DNA of 64,000 nt, from positions 408,771-472,770 of the forward strand of contig WELB01000107.1 in the NCBI GenBank assembly GCA_009602725.1, given 5' to 3'. Source of the DNA: Spirogloea muscicola (Eukaryota > Streptophyta > Zygnematophyceae > Spirogloeales > Spirogloeaceae). A program made the position numbers and the translations under genes. The notes under the pieces were generated by a model. It was given only the letters and a program-made list of their open reading frames with translations, was not told the DNA's origin and made no database searches. Positions 44,227-55,590 of the stretch are shown here, in pieces (within the stretch, counting starts at the first letter, position 1; each line of letters opens with the position of its first letter).

Positions 44227-47200
44227 GACGAGGATGGCCGCGGCGGCGCCGACGTGCTCAGGCGGCGGCAGCCTTGGAAGCACAAAGAGCGGCCCGCCGG
44301 CGCCGTCGCCGGCGACACCGGCGGCGGCGGTGGCGGTGGCGGGGCCAGGGTTGGTGCTCGCCATGGAGATGAGCAGTTTGTGGGCCCCCCGGCTGAAGAG
44401 GCAGCATCGGCGGTGCCGCCTGCGGCCTCTGTCGGCGTGGCCCTGGACGGCTTTCTGCGGCAGCTCCACGGGGGGCGCCAGCTCACCGACGCCGACTTCC
44501 TCGCGCTCATCCGTCGAAGCAGCGGCCGCAGCGGCGGCAACCACCCAGATGCCGCTGCGGCGGGGCCTCGCGCTCCTTGGCAGCCTGCTGTGCCGTCGGC
44601 GGCGGCACCCTCGAAGCCAGCCTCCGGCGGCATGCTGCGCGCACCGGTCGTCAAGCCTGGAGCAGGCCGTTGCCCTACGGCGGCGTCGGTCGTCGCACTT
44701 GCGCAGGTTTCCGCCAAGGCCTCCACAGGTGAGCACCCTGGTCCCTCCCTCCCAAGCCCCTCTAACCTCGCCCCAGAGAAGACGCCATGAGGGCAAGATG
44801 TACTCAAGCCACCCTCCGCTTTTCACTGCAGACCCACTCGGGTGGCCACTCTCGCGCGCTCTGGCGACTCTGTCGGCGGCGGCGGTGGCTGCACCTGCTG
44901 CATCTGCCAGCGTGCAGCTGGAGGAGTGCAAGGATCCGCGCTGCCGTGCTGCTGGGCGGCGCCGCTTCTGTGCACCGCTCAACTGGCGCCGCCACGGCCG
45001 CCTCCACCTCAAGTCCCACGGCGACAGGGTGCCCCCCGCAGCGCCCCACAAACCACCCCCCCCCACCCTCCTCCTATCCTACTCTCCCATTTCACCACGC
45101 GCGGCTTGGGCCTCGCCGCAGCTCTGGCCAGCTGGCTCTTGAAGCGAGGATGGCAACAGCAGCAGGGCGTCATAGTCACAGGGCGCATGGGGGCGTAGCG
45201 ACCTCGCACGTTAAGCTGCTGTCAGACAGACGGGAGGCTTGCCAGGAGGACTGATCTTGTGCCAATGCTTTTTGTGGCGCTGTCGCATGCTCAGGAGGAC
45301 TTCCGCAAAGATCGGCCAGAGATTGCAGCCTTTTTGCGCCGCGCAACACCGGCGCAGTCCGCCGAGCTGCTGCACCTTGCCGACACGTCCATTCAGGTCC
45401 AGCCCCCTTGGATGACACCCCTATGGGGTGTGCAGATCCTTGCCACCTTGCTCCCCAATCTGACCTGGCAGCTGGCTGGTGACATCTGCACACAGGGGAT
45501 CAAGGGCGGTCGCGTGATGGCGCAGGTGCGTCTCCTGCTGGAAGTACGTGACAGCTGCGACAGCACTGGCGAAGCCAGGGGTCCGCTTGCGGATCACCTC
45601 CGTGCTGGTGCTGCGCTCGTGGTGAGCTTCATGGTGGCTGCCTCATGCTTAGCTGCTCATAGCGACTGCTCCTGCCGCTTCTGCTCTGCCGCAGGAGCGG
45701 TGCTCACTCACATGCTGCAAGCAGACGATGGCTGGCAGCTGACTGCTGACAGAACCAGAGGTTGGGCTGCAGGAGGTCGTCGATGCTGGCTGGGCTGGTG
45801 CTGGCAGTGGGGCCGCTTCAATCCAGGAGGAGGGAGGTACAAAGGGGGCTGCTAAGGGGTGGCAGCAGTGGCGCAGTGGTAGCATGCTCGACGCTGGTGG
45901 CCTTCTGGCGGCTCTCGACTGCGCCAGCGAGGGCACATTCCTGCAGTGCGGCACGGCGGCGCAGGCACTGCAGCGCGGCATCTTCGCTGGGCCGCCAGGC
46001 ACGCCACCGTTTGGCATGGATGAGCGCAACGTCGTCGCAACGCTCGCCTTTTTCCTCGAGCACCGCCTGGTCAGGCTGCATCTGTTGCTCCAATGCCACC
46101 TGCCCCGCCAGCTGTCGGATGGTCAGGACCGGGCAGCTTGTGATGCGCTTGCGCCAGCGCTGCCTGGCGTGCTCTGAGGCTCCACCTGACCTGCTTCTCT
46201 TCTGGTTGCGAGGACCTCAGGTGCAAGTGTGGATGGGGGCGCGAGAGGCAGAGGCTCTGCGCCGCCAGGAGGCTCTCGTCGAGGAGGAGGAAGCTGCGCA
46301 GAAGAAGTGCTCCCCTCTCTCTGGCTCTCTCCTCCCTTCCTTATCCAGCCCCAGCTACCCCGCTGTCCTCCCGTTTGCCATCTGCACCTCACCTTTTTGT
46401 TGACGCTTTTAGTGGGTCGCGATCGTCTGACAAGGTGCTGCAGCTGTGCCCGCGCCTCTGGTCATACTGACCCTGTGGGTTTCGGCCACGGCACGCTTTG
46501 CAGGCAATCAAAGCAGGTGCAGCGAAAGCGCAGCCGGCGGCTGCGCCTCAAGGAGCAGCGAGGCCGGGAGCGTGGCAGCGAGCGTGGCGTGGCAACTACT
46601 CAACTCGGCTTGTCGCCGTCTTCGGGATCCTCTGTGTCGTCAGCATCGTCATCTTTCGCAGGGTCCTCCTCAGACGAGGGCAGTGATGGCGGCAGCGGCG
46701 GCGGCAGCAGTGGTGGCAGAGGCAGAGGCAGTGGCGTGGGCAGCACTAGTGCCAATCAGGCCGTGATGGTCGAGGATCAGGGTCCGAGGCTCGCATCCCA
46801 CCTCCCTTCTGGGCTCCCCCACGTCCGTGCAGAACTGAGCGACACTCCTGACCAGCGCCAGTCAGCCCCGGCCTCGCTGCCGCCGCCGCCGCCGTCGCCG
46901 CCGCCCTCGCTGCCGTTGTCGCCGCCGCCACCGCAGCCGCCACTGTCGCCACCTCTGCTGCAGCCGTCATCGTTGCTGCCGTCCCCCTTGCTGCCGCCAC
47001 CTCCGCCAGCACTAGAGCGAGTGGCGGAGGCGGAGGAGGGTCAGCACTGCCCTCTCATGACCATCCTGCTGACTCAACAGCCGATTGCGACAGCGGTGGA
47101 GCCACTGCAGCACATGCCCCCACCGCGACTGCCATCGTTTCCGCCACCAGTGATGTGCTCTCCGCCGCTGCCCATATTTGGGACCTGGGATGAGGGTGCA

Positions 47201-48523
47201 CTGCTCTTGCGCCCGGTGTGCACTGCGGAACTTGGAGCCTGCGCGACCGCACCGCTGCCCCCCCCACCAGCACCAGTGCCCATTATGATGGTCGGCTCGT
47301 TGGAGGTGCCGGTGCCAGAGCTCGTGACGGGCAGCAGGGCCATGCCTGCAGCAGATGCCCTCCAGTGTTTTGCCCATGGCGGTGTGGCCGCAGCAGTAGC
47401 TGCGCCAGCAGCTGCTGATGAGCACTCGCTGCTTGGGGATGCGGCCGTGGTGGCCTACTGTTCAGGCAGCGGCGTCTTGGCAGGGGTCACTAGGCCTGCT
47501 GGTGGCGACAGCAGGGCTTGGAGCTCGCTGCCGACAATATCTCCTGTGATGTTAGCTGGGGAGCACGTTGAGAACCTGTCAGCGATGGCCACTGGGGCCA
47601 ACCCAACAGAGTGCTTCGCTGCGGATGAGGCTATCGGGGAAGTGCCAGCAGTCAGCGGCCATCGTGATCAGCAGACCTGGCCAGGCTTGGCAGCGCCATC
47701 GGCGAGCTCGGCTTGGCTCCCGTTGGAGGCGCTCCTTGTCAATCGTGAGCTTTCACTGCTGCTCTCCAGCTGCCATGTGCAACCTTCCTCCAACCTCTTC
47801 CACCTTTTGCAAGCTCAAACTTCTGTTCTCTGCCACCTCACTGGTTTCCTGCTGCCTCCCTGGCTGACTTATGTCAACTCTGGGCAGTGATTGGATTGTG
47901 CGCACTGTGTGTCCTTGGCCCAGCGATGCGTGGACTTACCAGTCATGCTGGTTGCAGGATGGCGGAGAGCATGTGCCGACAGTGCGGCGGTGCAATACAA
48001 TCACGAGCCTGCAGCAACTGATGGCGCAAAGGCTGAGGGAAGCGAGGGCGGCGATAGTGCTGGCGAGGGGCACAGGGACGGCGCCTTTGCACAGCGCTTC
48101 GATGGGGACACACGCGCCCGGACGGCAGCAGGTGCTGGCGCTCCTGCTGGGTCGCTCCCTGATGCGGTGATGGCTGCGGATTCAGCGGTCGGCAGGGTGG
48201 CCGAAATGGGCGGCGCCGGCGGTGGTGGTGGTGGCAGCAGCAGGCGTGGCCGGGAGCAGGTGCCCAACAGTGAGCCGACGTGGAAGCCCACTGTGGCAGT
48301 GGTGGCGGCAGCGCCAACAGAGCAGGGTCAGTGTAAGGCCCCGCCACCCTCAGCAGCAGTGGCAACGCGACTCGGGCACCGGCCTTGGGCTGTTGGCCGC
48401 GGCGCCGGCGCTTCTGGCGGTAGCGGTCCCCGGCGCGTGCTCGACCGCCGTGGGCCACCATCATGGGCGGAGCGCAGAGAGGAGGCGGTGATTGCACCTC
48501 GTGGCGCTGGGCGTACTGAGTGA
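44227..48523 (+). CDS. Plant-type C2H2 zinc-finger protein with basic coiled-coil segment
   Basis: Exons 44227-44728, 44832-45028, 45294-45395, about 45755-46069, 46221-46306, 46504-47744 and 47958-48523 (TGA) are proposed. All joins except those around 45396-45755 keep phase. Exon 1 contains VALDGFLRQLHGGRQLTDAD. Exon 2 has a zinc-finger pattern, ECKDPRCRAAGRRRFCAPLN followed by H...H in WRRHGRLHLKSH. Exon 3 reads EDFRKDRPEIAAFLRRATPA. Later come EALVEEEEAAQKK and KQVQRKRSRRLRLKEQR, a charged, probably helical segment. From memory, this order of blocks resembles a conserved but uncharacterised family of land-plant C2H2 proteins. After it, a long serine/glycine and then proline-rich disordered region follows (about 46600-47040). 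The role is unknown; nucleic-acid binding is a guess from the finger. Confidence 0.72.
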
Positions 48524-49596
48524 GCAGCAAGGTCGGCAGCCCTCCGGTCGAGAGACTGGTGTCCTTGTTGAGACCATTGAGGTCCTTATTCTTTTGCCGA
48601 GCCAAGGCGGTGCGGGAGGCTCCTGGCTTGCGAGAGGAAGCGTTGCAGCAGTCCTTCATGGTGGGTGTGGTACTGTCAAGGGTGATGAGTGCGAGGGTTT
48701 AGGGACCAGAACTTGCCAGCCGCAAGCTCCGCCAGAAAAGCGTGGCTCGCTGGCGCAGAGCTGCGGCAAGTGGTGACTGGAAGGGCTGTCGTGCATGGTG
48801 CGGCTGCGCGATGGGGGAGGGAGTAGTGGCGGGGGAGAGGTGCGAGGCGAGCAGGGCGGGCCAGCAGAAGCAGCGGGGGGACCTCCCGGGAGGGGGAAAG
48901 CTGCTGATATTGGAAAATCGGCTGTGGAAAAGCCAGCCAGCCAGATGCATGCAGGTAGGTGTTCGTGACGGAGCCAGCAGGAGGGGAGGGGCCCACTGCG
49001 CCGGCCGCGCCCTCGCCCAATCCCGGCTCCGCCGCCCGGCCGCTAAACCCCGCACCCCCCCGCCCCAGTCGACATCCTCGGCTTCTGGATACGCTACTCC
49101 AGAAGCTCGCCACCCCAGGATACGCACGACGTTGGATGTACTTCCGGCTGAGATGGGCTTTGCCGGCAGCACAGTTGTCGTGCCTGAGGCCGCCGTGTAT
49201 CAGCCTTTCTGGCTTTTCGCAGCCCTTGCCCGCATTGGGAGTGCCACTTCTTCTTTCTGACAGCGAGCTCAGAGAAAGAAGAAAGAGCTCGCCCATTGAG
49301 GATAGGGGCTGGACAAGCCAGCCCAGAAAAGAAACTGAACAAAGTACGAGAAAGGGGGCCAGGGGAAGCGCTAAGCAATACAAGCACAAAACGAAAGTAA
49401 GCAGCTACGAATCACTCAGAGGGAGCTCAGGCTCGTGCCGTGCACGTGAGAGCTGGGCGAGCTTCAGCTTCTTCAATTGCTGGCAGAAGGACTTCGACTG
49501 GCGGCCTCGGCTGGCTGGCCCGTGGCCATACATCAAATCAAGCAGGCGATGGACATGTGCAGACGGGAAGCCGCGCGGTGCCAGTCCCCGGCAGCA
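48524..49596. other. Intergenic region with LINE flank and palindromic repeats
   Basis: 48895-48985 matches the LINE 3' flank (gctgctgatattggaaaatc). 49137-49170 matches 39090-39130. 49195-49262 is a family A arm and 49280-49400 a reverse family B arm, again an inverted pair. No gene is recognised; some GC-rich frames are open by chance. Confidence 0.55.
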
Positions 49597-49650
49597 CCGT
49601 GTATCCGTGTATCCGTGTATCCGTGTATCCGTGTATCCGTGTATCCGTGC
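49597..49650. repeat. Microsatellite, 8-base unit ccgtgtat, about 6.5 copies
   Basis: Perfect repetition of ccgtgtat ending ccgtgc. It lies upstream of the LysM-M23 gene. Confidence 0.95.
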
Positions 49651-49671
49651 TTGCCCCCGCAGCCGGCCAGT

Positions 49672-49830
49672 CGAGGCCCTGCGTCACCCCGCCTGGCCCC
49701 CGCGCCGCCGCCGGCCGGGCATGCCCTCGCGCCCCGCCCCGCCGGGCGCNGTCGGCCACCCGAGGCGCTGCGTCATTTGTCCCCCCGCCTGGCCCGCCCC
49801 CGCCGTGCCGGGCATGCCCTCGCTCCCCGC
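49672..49830. repeat. Imperfect direct duplication around an isolated n
   Basis: Segments 49672-49749 and 49751-49835 share the order gaggc-ctgcgtca, ccgcctggcccc, gccgggcatgccctcgc and gccgggcgc/gctgggcgcc. The single n at 49750 lies exactly between them. It may be a real tandem duplication or two contig ends joined without overlap removal. It affects where the next gene starts. Confidence 0.7.
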
Positions 49831-51800
49831 GCCGCTGGGCGCCGCCCTCTGGATCTGCCAGATGCAGCGGCTGCCCGGGCGGGTGCTGGCCCGGCTCGCC
49901 ACCCCGGACGGGCTCGCCGCCTGGCGCCCTGCGGCTGTGGCGGCCGGCCGCCTCTGCCTGGCCTCGCTCAGCCAGCAGCTGGGCGCTGCGCTCGCGCCGC
50001 CGCAGCCGCCCGAGCGGGTGCGCCTGTCCGCAGCCCGCCGCCCGTGCCCTTGACACGCTGCAGCCGGTGCTCGTCAGCTGCCGACGACGCTGCTCTCTGC
50101 AGCGCGTCCAGCCTCCCGCCTGACTGCCGCTGTGGTGGTGCAGCTGGCGGCGCCCACTGTGGAGTTCTGCACACTGGTGACGCGGCCTGGCGACAGCCTC
50201 AGCGAGGTGGCTCGGATCACGCGCACGCCCGTCCATGTCCTCCAGAGCGTCAACAACCTCGGCGGCGCTGCGCCGCTTCAGGTGCTTGCCGGCCGCACCC
50301 GACTTGCTCCCATTGCATCACTCCTTGTGTGTCAAGAGCGCTTCAAGCGGCAAGGGCTGCTGCCTGACACCTGCGCTCTCCTGTCGGCTCACTGGGGTCA
50401 CCAGGCAGGACAGGCGCTCCTTGTCCCTCGGTCACGTAAGCAGCCGGATGCAGAGGCCTCCAGGCCACAGCTACACTTTTGTGAGCCTCCTGTCACCTCT
50501 TCCAGCAGGCCTTACAATCAATCAAAGTCAACCCTGACTTAGCCGTCCAACTTGTACAGGCACAGCAGCCCTTTGCTTGCCGGTTGTGGATCGGCCTGAA
50601 GTTGCCGACAATGTGCGTGCGCGTACAGGGCTCAGACAGGACCGGCAAAGTAGCGGCATTGCAGCTGAGGATGGCGGCAAGCTTGTCATTGCTAACTGGG
50701 GCGACTCGTTGTGGAGCCTGGCCGAGCGCCACAATATCAGCATTGACGATCTACGGAGGTCCAACGGCCTCCCTGAGGTACGCTGGTTGCAGCCGGTTCC
50801 CCAGCCGGTTCCTACACCTTGGTGGTCAGCTGAGAGTGGTCAGGAGGGCTGCCGGTGGAGGAGAAGGTGGTCTGGCCACTTCCTCGTGCCAATGCTGATA
50901 GCAGGGTTGACAGCATTGCAGGGCTCCTCCCACCTGCAGCTGGGGCAGGAAGTTCTCATCCCCAGCGCGAGAGCACTGGCAGCGCCGCAACCTGCGCTCG
51001 GGATGGCTGGCCTCTTGCAGAGGTGGACCGATGAGCTGCCACCCGTCCAGTTCCTACTGCGACCAGAGGCGCTCCAAGGCTACCCGCTGCTTGCCGCGCT
51101 CAGCTCCTCAGCGCTGGTGTCTGTGATGCCCAAGTGGCGGCCAGAGCCATTTGGCCTGCCCGTTCATGGCGGCTGGCTCAGCTCATACTACGGGTGGAAA
51201 GGTGAGTCAGGTCCTACTAGAAGGGGTGGTGACATGGGCGTCGTTTTAAGTTTGACAGCTGCTCGCCTCGTCGGAGGTTGGCGTGATAGAGGTTGTCAAG
51301 CTGCCTGCAAGAAGGAGGGTTGGGCAAGCAAGTGGAGAACCACTAGCTGGCTAGCCTGGTTTGGCACAACAACATTGTCGGCGGTGTCCTTGAGGCACTG
51401 CGCGTCCAACTCTGTTGTGCACCTGTCTCTTGTGCCTCCATGTAAGATTTGTCATTCTACTGATTGGTTTGCAGACAAGCGGTGGTACTTTCACAATGGG
51501 ATTGACATTGCAGTGGAGGAAGGCACGCCAGTCACTGCGGCGTCTAGCGGCCTTGTGACATACTCGGACTGGAAGGGCGGGTATGGCAAGACAGTGTGCA
51601 TAGATCACGGCAACGGGCTCTCGACGCTGTATGCGCATTGCTCTGACCTGGCTGTGCGTCCGGGCCAGTTTGTACGCAAAGGCCAGGCAGTTGCCCGTTC
51701 AGGCAACACGGGTCACTCGACTGGGCCCCACCTGCACTTTGAAATACATCGTGGTGGCAAGACAGTTGACCCGCTCGAGGAGATCCCTGCCATCTGCTAG
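49814..51800 (+). CDS. LysM-LysM-M23 peptidase (bacterial-type peptidoglycan hydrolase)
   Basis: M23 peptidases are zinc metallo-endopeptidases that cut peptide cross-links of peptidoglycan, and LysM domains bind N-acetylglucosamine polymers. Exons 49814-50017 (start tentative), 50144-50281, 50405-50435, 50560-50778, 50922-51201 and 51475-51800 (TAG) all join in frame with GT-AG borders. LysM 1 is CTLVTRPGDSLSEVARITRT to GQALLVP. LysM 2 is IANWGDSLWSLAERHNISID to GQEVLIP. The M23 domain starts near FGLPVHGGWLSSYYGWK. It has the first zinc-ligand pair in FHNGIDIAVEEGTP and the second in STGPHLHFEIHRGG, and keeps TLYAHCSDL, so catalytic ligands look intact. The first exon is hydrophobic and arginine-containing, so secretion or plastid import is possible. 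Five introns make bacterial contamination very unlikely. Confidence 0.9.
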
Positions 51801-52769
51801 TTCTCTTCCTCCAGTACCCCTCATGCTGTGAGCTATGACATCCATCAGGTCGGTGCAGGGCGTGGGGCTTCTAGGTTGCCGCCCATTTTGGCCTCATCAA
51901 ATGCCTAGCTGACAATTGGCAGTTGTCAGCTTGGAGACAGGCCACTTCTAGTTGACGGGTCGAGACAATTAGGTCCACGATAGGTCTGCCCCTTTTTTAC
52001 ATTTCTTGCCGCAATCCAAAATAAGATTGCAGGCCAGTAGAGGTCCACACCCAGTGCGAGCAGCTATGCTCACTATAGGCGTCATCACCCCAAAGTCCTA
52101 GAATTCAAGCGGCATCAGTGGGGGAGGGCGACATTCAGGTCTTGCATATTCGTGGATGTAGGATGTAGGGTAAACTCAGGGTAAAGGTGTGTGAGAGCTT
52201 CTCGCACTTCCAACAAATGTTTTGACAATGAGGCAAACAAGACAAGACCGCCTCTTGATGACAGATGTAGTAGTACCTCTGAGTAGTACCTCAGTAGTTG
52301 CACCGTTGTATGTGCCCCTAGCTACATTTTGCCTTCAGGTTCATGGCATTGGTAACCAGTAGATTTGTGTTATGATCAACCAGTGGGGCCTGCTATTTGA
52401 CACCCACTACGCTCTCCCACATAACAGCGAAGCTTGCTAGGATCTAGAAGAGCTACTGGCACTGCAAACGTTAGGGCTTGGGCTTACTGGCATTTCGTAG
52501 ATGTGGTTTGGCTGTTCTTATTTGTTTCCATCTAATGGTGGGAGGATGAAAGAAAAGCAAGGCAAAGCAGAAGAGGCAAGTAGGAAAGTAGGGATGCAAA
52601 TGACTTCGTATCTTCTAAGTATTTGCGTAGAAACACTGGGGATTACCATTATTGCTAAGAGTGGCTTCCTTGGTATCAGCTGAGCGCAGGATAATGGCCT
52701 CTAAGCAACGAAGAAAGAGGCCTTTTAATATAATTGATTAAAAGCTATTATGCCCAGTAGTGCAAACCT
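51801..52769. other. Intergenic, AT-richer stretch, no gene seen
   Basis: It contains the 3' flank of the LysM-M23 gene. Composition becomes clearly more AT-rich from about 52300. No family or RNA gene is recognised. Confidence 0.6.
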
Positions 52770-53095
52770 CGTCATCTTTGAAGTCGTTCCTGCTCTTACG
52801 TTTGTCTTAAAATTAGTAGCCTTGGCAGTGATTCCTTTCAATGACGGTAAGGTATCATATGACGTAATGTAGGAGTAGGGTTTAGGGTTTAAGGTGTTAG
52901 GATACAGTTATTAGGGTTTGGCAAAGCTCTTTATCTTTGTAACGATTCCTGTTCTTAATTTTGTCCTAGAATTAGTAGCCTTGGCAGTGATTCCTTTCAA
53001 TAAGAGTATGGTAAATATGACGTAATGTAGGAGTAGGTTTAGGGTTTTGGGATTAGGGTTTAGGGTTTAGGGTTTAGGATTTAGGGTCATGCAGG
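52770..53095. repeat. Tandem 155-base unit with interstitial telomere-type repeats
   Basis: Two copies of a unit of about 155 bases (near 52773-52900 and 52928-53045) share tagtagccttggcagtgatt, cctttcaat and gacgtaatgtaggagtagg. Each runs into degenerate TTTAGGG repeats, longest at 53036-53090 (gtttagggtttagggtttag). TTTAGGG is the Arabidopsis-type telomere repeat. This is an internal, probably subtelomere-derived block. Confidence 0.85.
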
Positions 53096-53635
53096 AGATC
53101 ACGTTGACGCTTGTAGGCTTCTTGAGATCCAATGCTCAACCCTGGTGACCTCTTGTTCTCCAACAAAGCCCTTGAGATGCCAACTACTAGGTCAGGGGTA
53201 AGAGGTATTAGCTGCCACTGGGTACTAAGTCGGGTCCTCGGCACAAGACCTGCTGTAAGACAAGAGATCAACCGTGTCAAAATTGGAGTTGAAGAATCAT
53301 ACCCTCGGCTTATGATGACCAAGAATGAGCATGAGCTTGATGGTGGAGTGGGGGTGCCACTACATGAAGTGTAAGATGGGTACACATGCTTTTGACAGTT
53401 GCTGTGTGCCTGTCAGAGGTGAAAAGTGTTCTTGCTCCGACTGCCCTCGCCTTCCTTGTTCTGCAACCTGAACCTGTTGTTCACGATCTACATTCTGTAC
53501 CTGTCCTTCATGTCTTACAGCTACTTCCTGTCTTAATGTGGGAGGACCAGCAGACCGTCCCCGTCTTCGCGCAGATGCAGACGCAGACATGATCACAAAG
53601 AATTCAGAGTAACACAAAGGTTTGCCTGATTACAC
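53096..53635. other. Unassigned stretch with short readings on both strands
   Basis: A plus reading at 53132-53374 and a minus reading at 53617-53360 (glutamine- and arginine-rich, TLRQEVAVRHEGQ) are open but match nothing I recognise. They may be remnants of a mobile element carried with the telomere-like repeats. Confidence 0.35.
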
Positions 53636-53870
53636 ACAGAGCCGGCGAGCACCCAGCTTCACCTGGCCGCACACAGAGCTGTCGCGCACACAGCCCCCCG
53701 TCGCACACAGAACTGCCGTGTACACAACACCGCCTCGCCGCACACAGAGCCGCCGCACACACAGCGCCGCCTCGCCGCATACAGAGCCGCCGCGCACACA
53801 GCGCCGCCTCGCCGCACACAGAGCCGCCGCGCACACAGCGCCACCTCACCGCACACAGAGCCGCAAGATT
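53636..53870. repeat. GC-rich minisatellite, about 37-base unit
   Basis: The unit cgccgcacacagagccgccg followed by cgcacacagcgccgcct is repeated about six times with decay towards the left edge. It is free of stops on several frames of both strands, which yields spurious cysteine/alanine-rich readings. Confidence 0.9.
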
Positions 53871-54685
53871 GTTCGGGCCAATGATGCAATCTGCCGGGGC
53901 CTCCCTTATCTAGGGAGACTCTCATCGGCCTAGCAGAATAGGCGCAGTGGGTGATTCTACCGACCCACTGATTCACCACATTTCTATATTCAACAAGAGG
54001 CACATACTCTTGGGGTATTGCAGAGGTCCATCTTGCAGGGAATCGAATGAAGCCATTTTAAAGTTGCAGTGAAGCAAGAGGATGCAGTCTACCAGGTACC
54101 AATTATTGTGTCAATTACTGAAGCATGGGAGAGCTCACCAGTAAGTCAGCAAGTATACTAAAGTGGGAGCTGGTGGGGTCCAACACGCTGGTGCTTACAT
54201 CAACAACTTCAGCAAATTGACAGACAATTATAATTGGTTGTACACCTGTGTTCATGAGAACGTGCGTTGGTGCCTCTGTCACATTCGTCGAAACTTGTGT
54301 TATCGAGCAATGCCACAGAAGCAAGCTGCTCGGTGGGAGGCCTGCATGGAGTGTCAGCAAAGACTTTTGACGCTGACGTAGCCATCGCCGCTGTGGGATC
54401 TGCCACTCGCACTGTAACTACTTGTTTAAGACTATTGGAGGCTTGCATCGAGCAAGAGCAGACGAGGCCCACCGCCCCGCGGGGTAGCGACCACGTCCAG
54501 ACGCCGCACGTATGGTTTGCCGCGCCTTGAGGAGATTGGCATGATGCCAGACACCTCCATTGCCGGATGATATTCCGCCTCTCGCACAATTCCAAACATG
54601 GTATCCCTGAGTAAGTCAGCCGAAAAAGAACTACACTACAGTCCATGCCTTTGGACTAGGACGAAGACATCAGCCAGAGGACGCT
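53871..54685. other. Unassigned stretch with a possible exon
   Basis: A plus-strand reading around 54290-54530 (GGLHGVSAKTFDADVAIAAV, then TVTTCLRLLEACIEQEQTRP) looks protein-like but is not recognised. No splice partners are clear. Confidence 0.3.
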
Positions 54686-54799
54686 CAGTAACCTGTAGTC
54701 AGGAGATGCAAGTCGGAGTAGCTAGCCGGGGGAAATCCGGCAGCCAATCCAGCAGAGCACAAGGGTGTGGTGAAGGCCCCGGCTCAACTGAGCTGAGGG

Positions 54800-55193
54800 T
54801 GGGCAGTGCCCTTCGTTAGCCGGCCACGCTGCCTCGAAGGCCGCTCGCTGCAAGGCGGCCAAGCACTCCGATCACCCATCTGCCGACGAGTTCGTCCCCT
54901 TGGCGGTGGACGTGCACGGGGCTCTTGGGTCCCAGTGGCTTGACCTATTGGCTAGGCTTGCGCGGCGGGCTGTGTCCCGCAGACGCGGCGAGCCAGCCGA
55001 CTTCAACGCCGCGGGCTCGTGGGCTCAGGTATATCGGATGCGCCTCTCTGTATCCCTGCAGCGGTCCATGGCCCACGCTCTGCATCTGCGAGCTGGCCGT
55101 GCTCTCGCTGCGGGCTCTGGCTTTCGTCAGGGTGATAGCTTCCCGGCAGCTAGTCTGTCGGATCTGAGGCTCCTCACTCGTACTTATTGAGTG
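54800..55193 (+). mobile_element. LINE ORF2 C-terminal fragment, well preserved
   Basis: An open plus-strand reading covers the LINE C-terminus: DEFVPLAVDVHGALGSQWLD, YRMRLSVSLQRSMAHALHLR and PAASLSDLRLLTRTY followed by a stop at about 55188. It is the cleanest copy of the domain in the window. A tiny reverse scrap of the same end lies at 54690-54735. The 5' end is truncated in the usual LINE manner. Confidence 0.75.
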
Positions 55194-55249
55194 ATCCATC
55201 CTCCCCCTGTTTTACCATTGCATCCTCAGGCCCCTTTGTAGCTGCTCAC

Positions 55250-55335
55250 CGCTCTTAGGCCCCTCTGAACCTTTGTGCATTCTTTTTGGGCTGGCTTTTC
55301 GCAGCCCTTGCCCCCATTGGGATTGCCACTTCTTT
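55250..55335 (+). repeat. Dispersed palindromic repeat, family A
   Basis: The sequence gcattctttttgggctggct, tttcgcagcccttgccccca, ttgggattgccacttctttc matches copies at 43560-43620 and 49195-49262. Confidence 0.7.
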
Positions 55336-55339
55336 CTTG

Positions 55340-55590
55340 CGTAGAGTGGGAGCGCTTGGAGCCACGCCGCCGCCCCAGGGGAAGAGGCGGAAAGTAGCCG
55401 AGCACGCCCGCGAACGTCAGACGGAGGGAGAAGCTCCACCGCCTGGTCAGAGACCGCCTTCTCGACCAAGGCCGTGAAGCGTGCATGGGCACGCAGGTCT
55501 GGGCTGTGGGCGAGGTGCTGGAAGGGAACAGTCTGCTCTGACATGTTGGGGTGGACCGCCAGGAGCCTGTCGCGGGCTGTACGAAAGTAA
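55340..55590 (-). mobile_element. LINE ORF2 internal fragment
   Basis: The minus-strand reading contains DLRAHARFTALVEKAVSDQA and RGRARLLSASSPGAAAWLQA. I assign it to the LINE ORF2 segment upstream of the zinc knuckle by its resemblance to LINE proteins known to me. It has no overlap with the other copies in this window, so the assignment is less sure. Confidence 0.45.

Noticed and set aside
43963-45066. Minus-strand reading of 367 residues across the 88-N gap
   Set aside because: It is the reverse of the GC-rich exons of the zinc-finger gene, whose plus-strand frame has a zinc-binding pattern and phase-compatible splice sites.
47943-48659. Minus-strand reading of 238 residues
   Set aside because: Shadow of the last exon of the zinc-finger gene on the plus strand.
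49597-49650. Possible CRISPR-like direct repeat
   Set aside because: Eight-base units without spacers form a simple microsatellite, and the context is eukaryotic.
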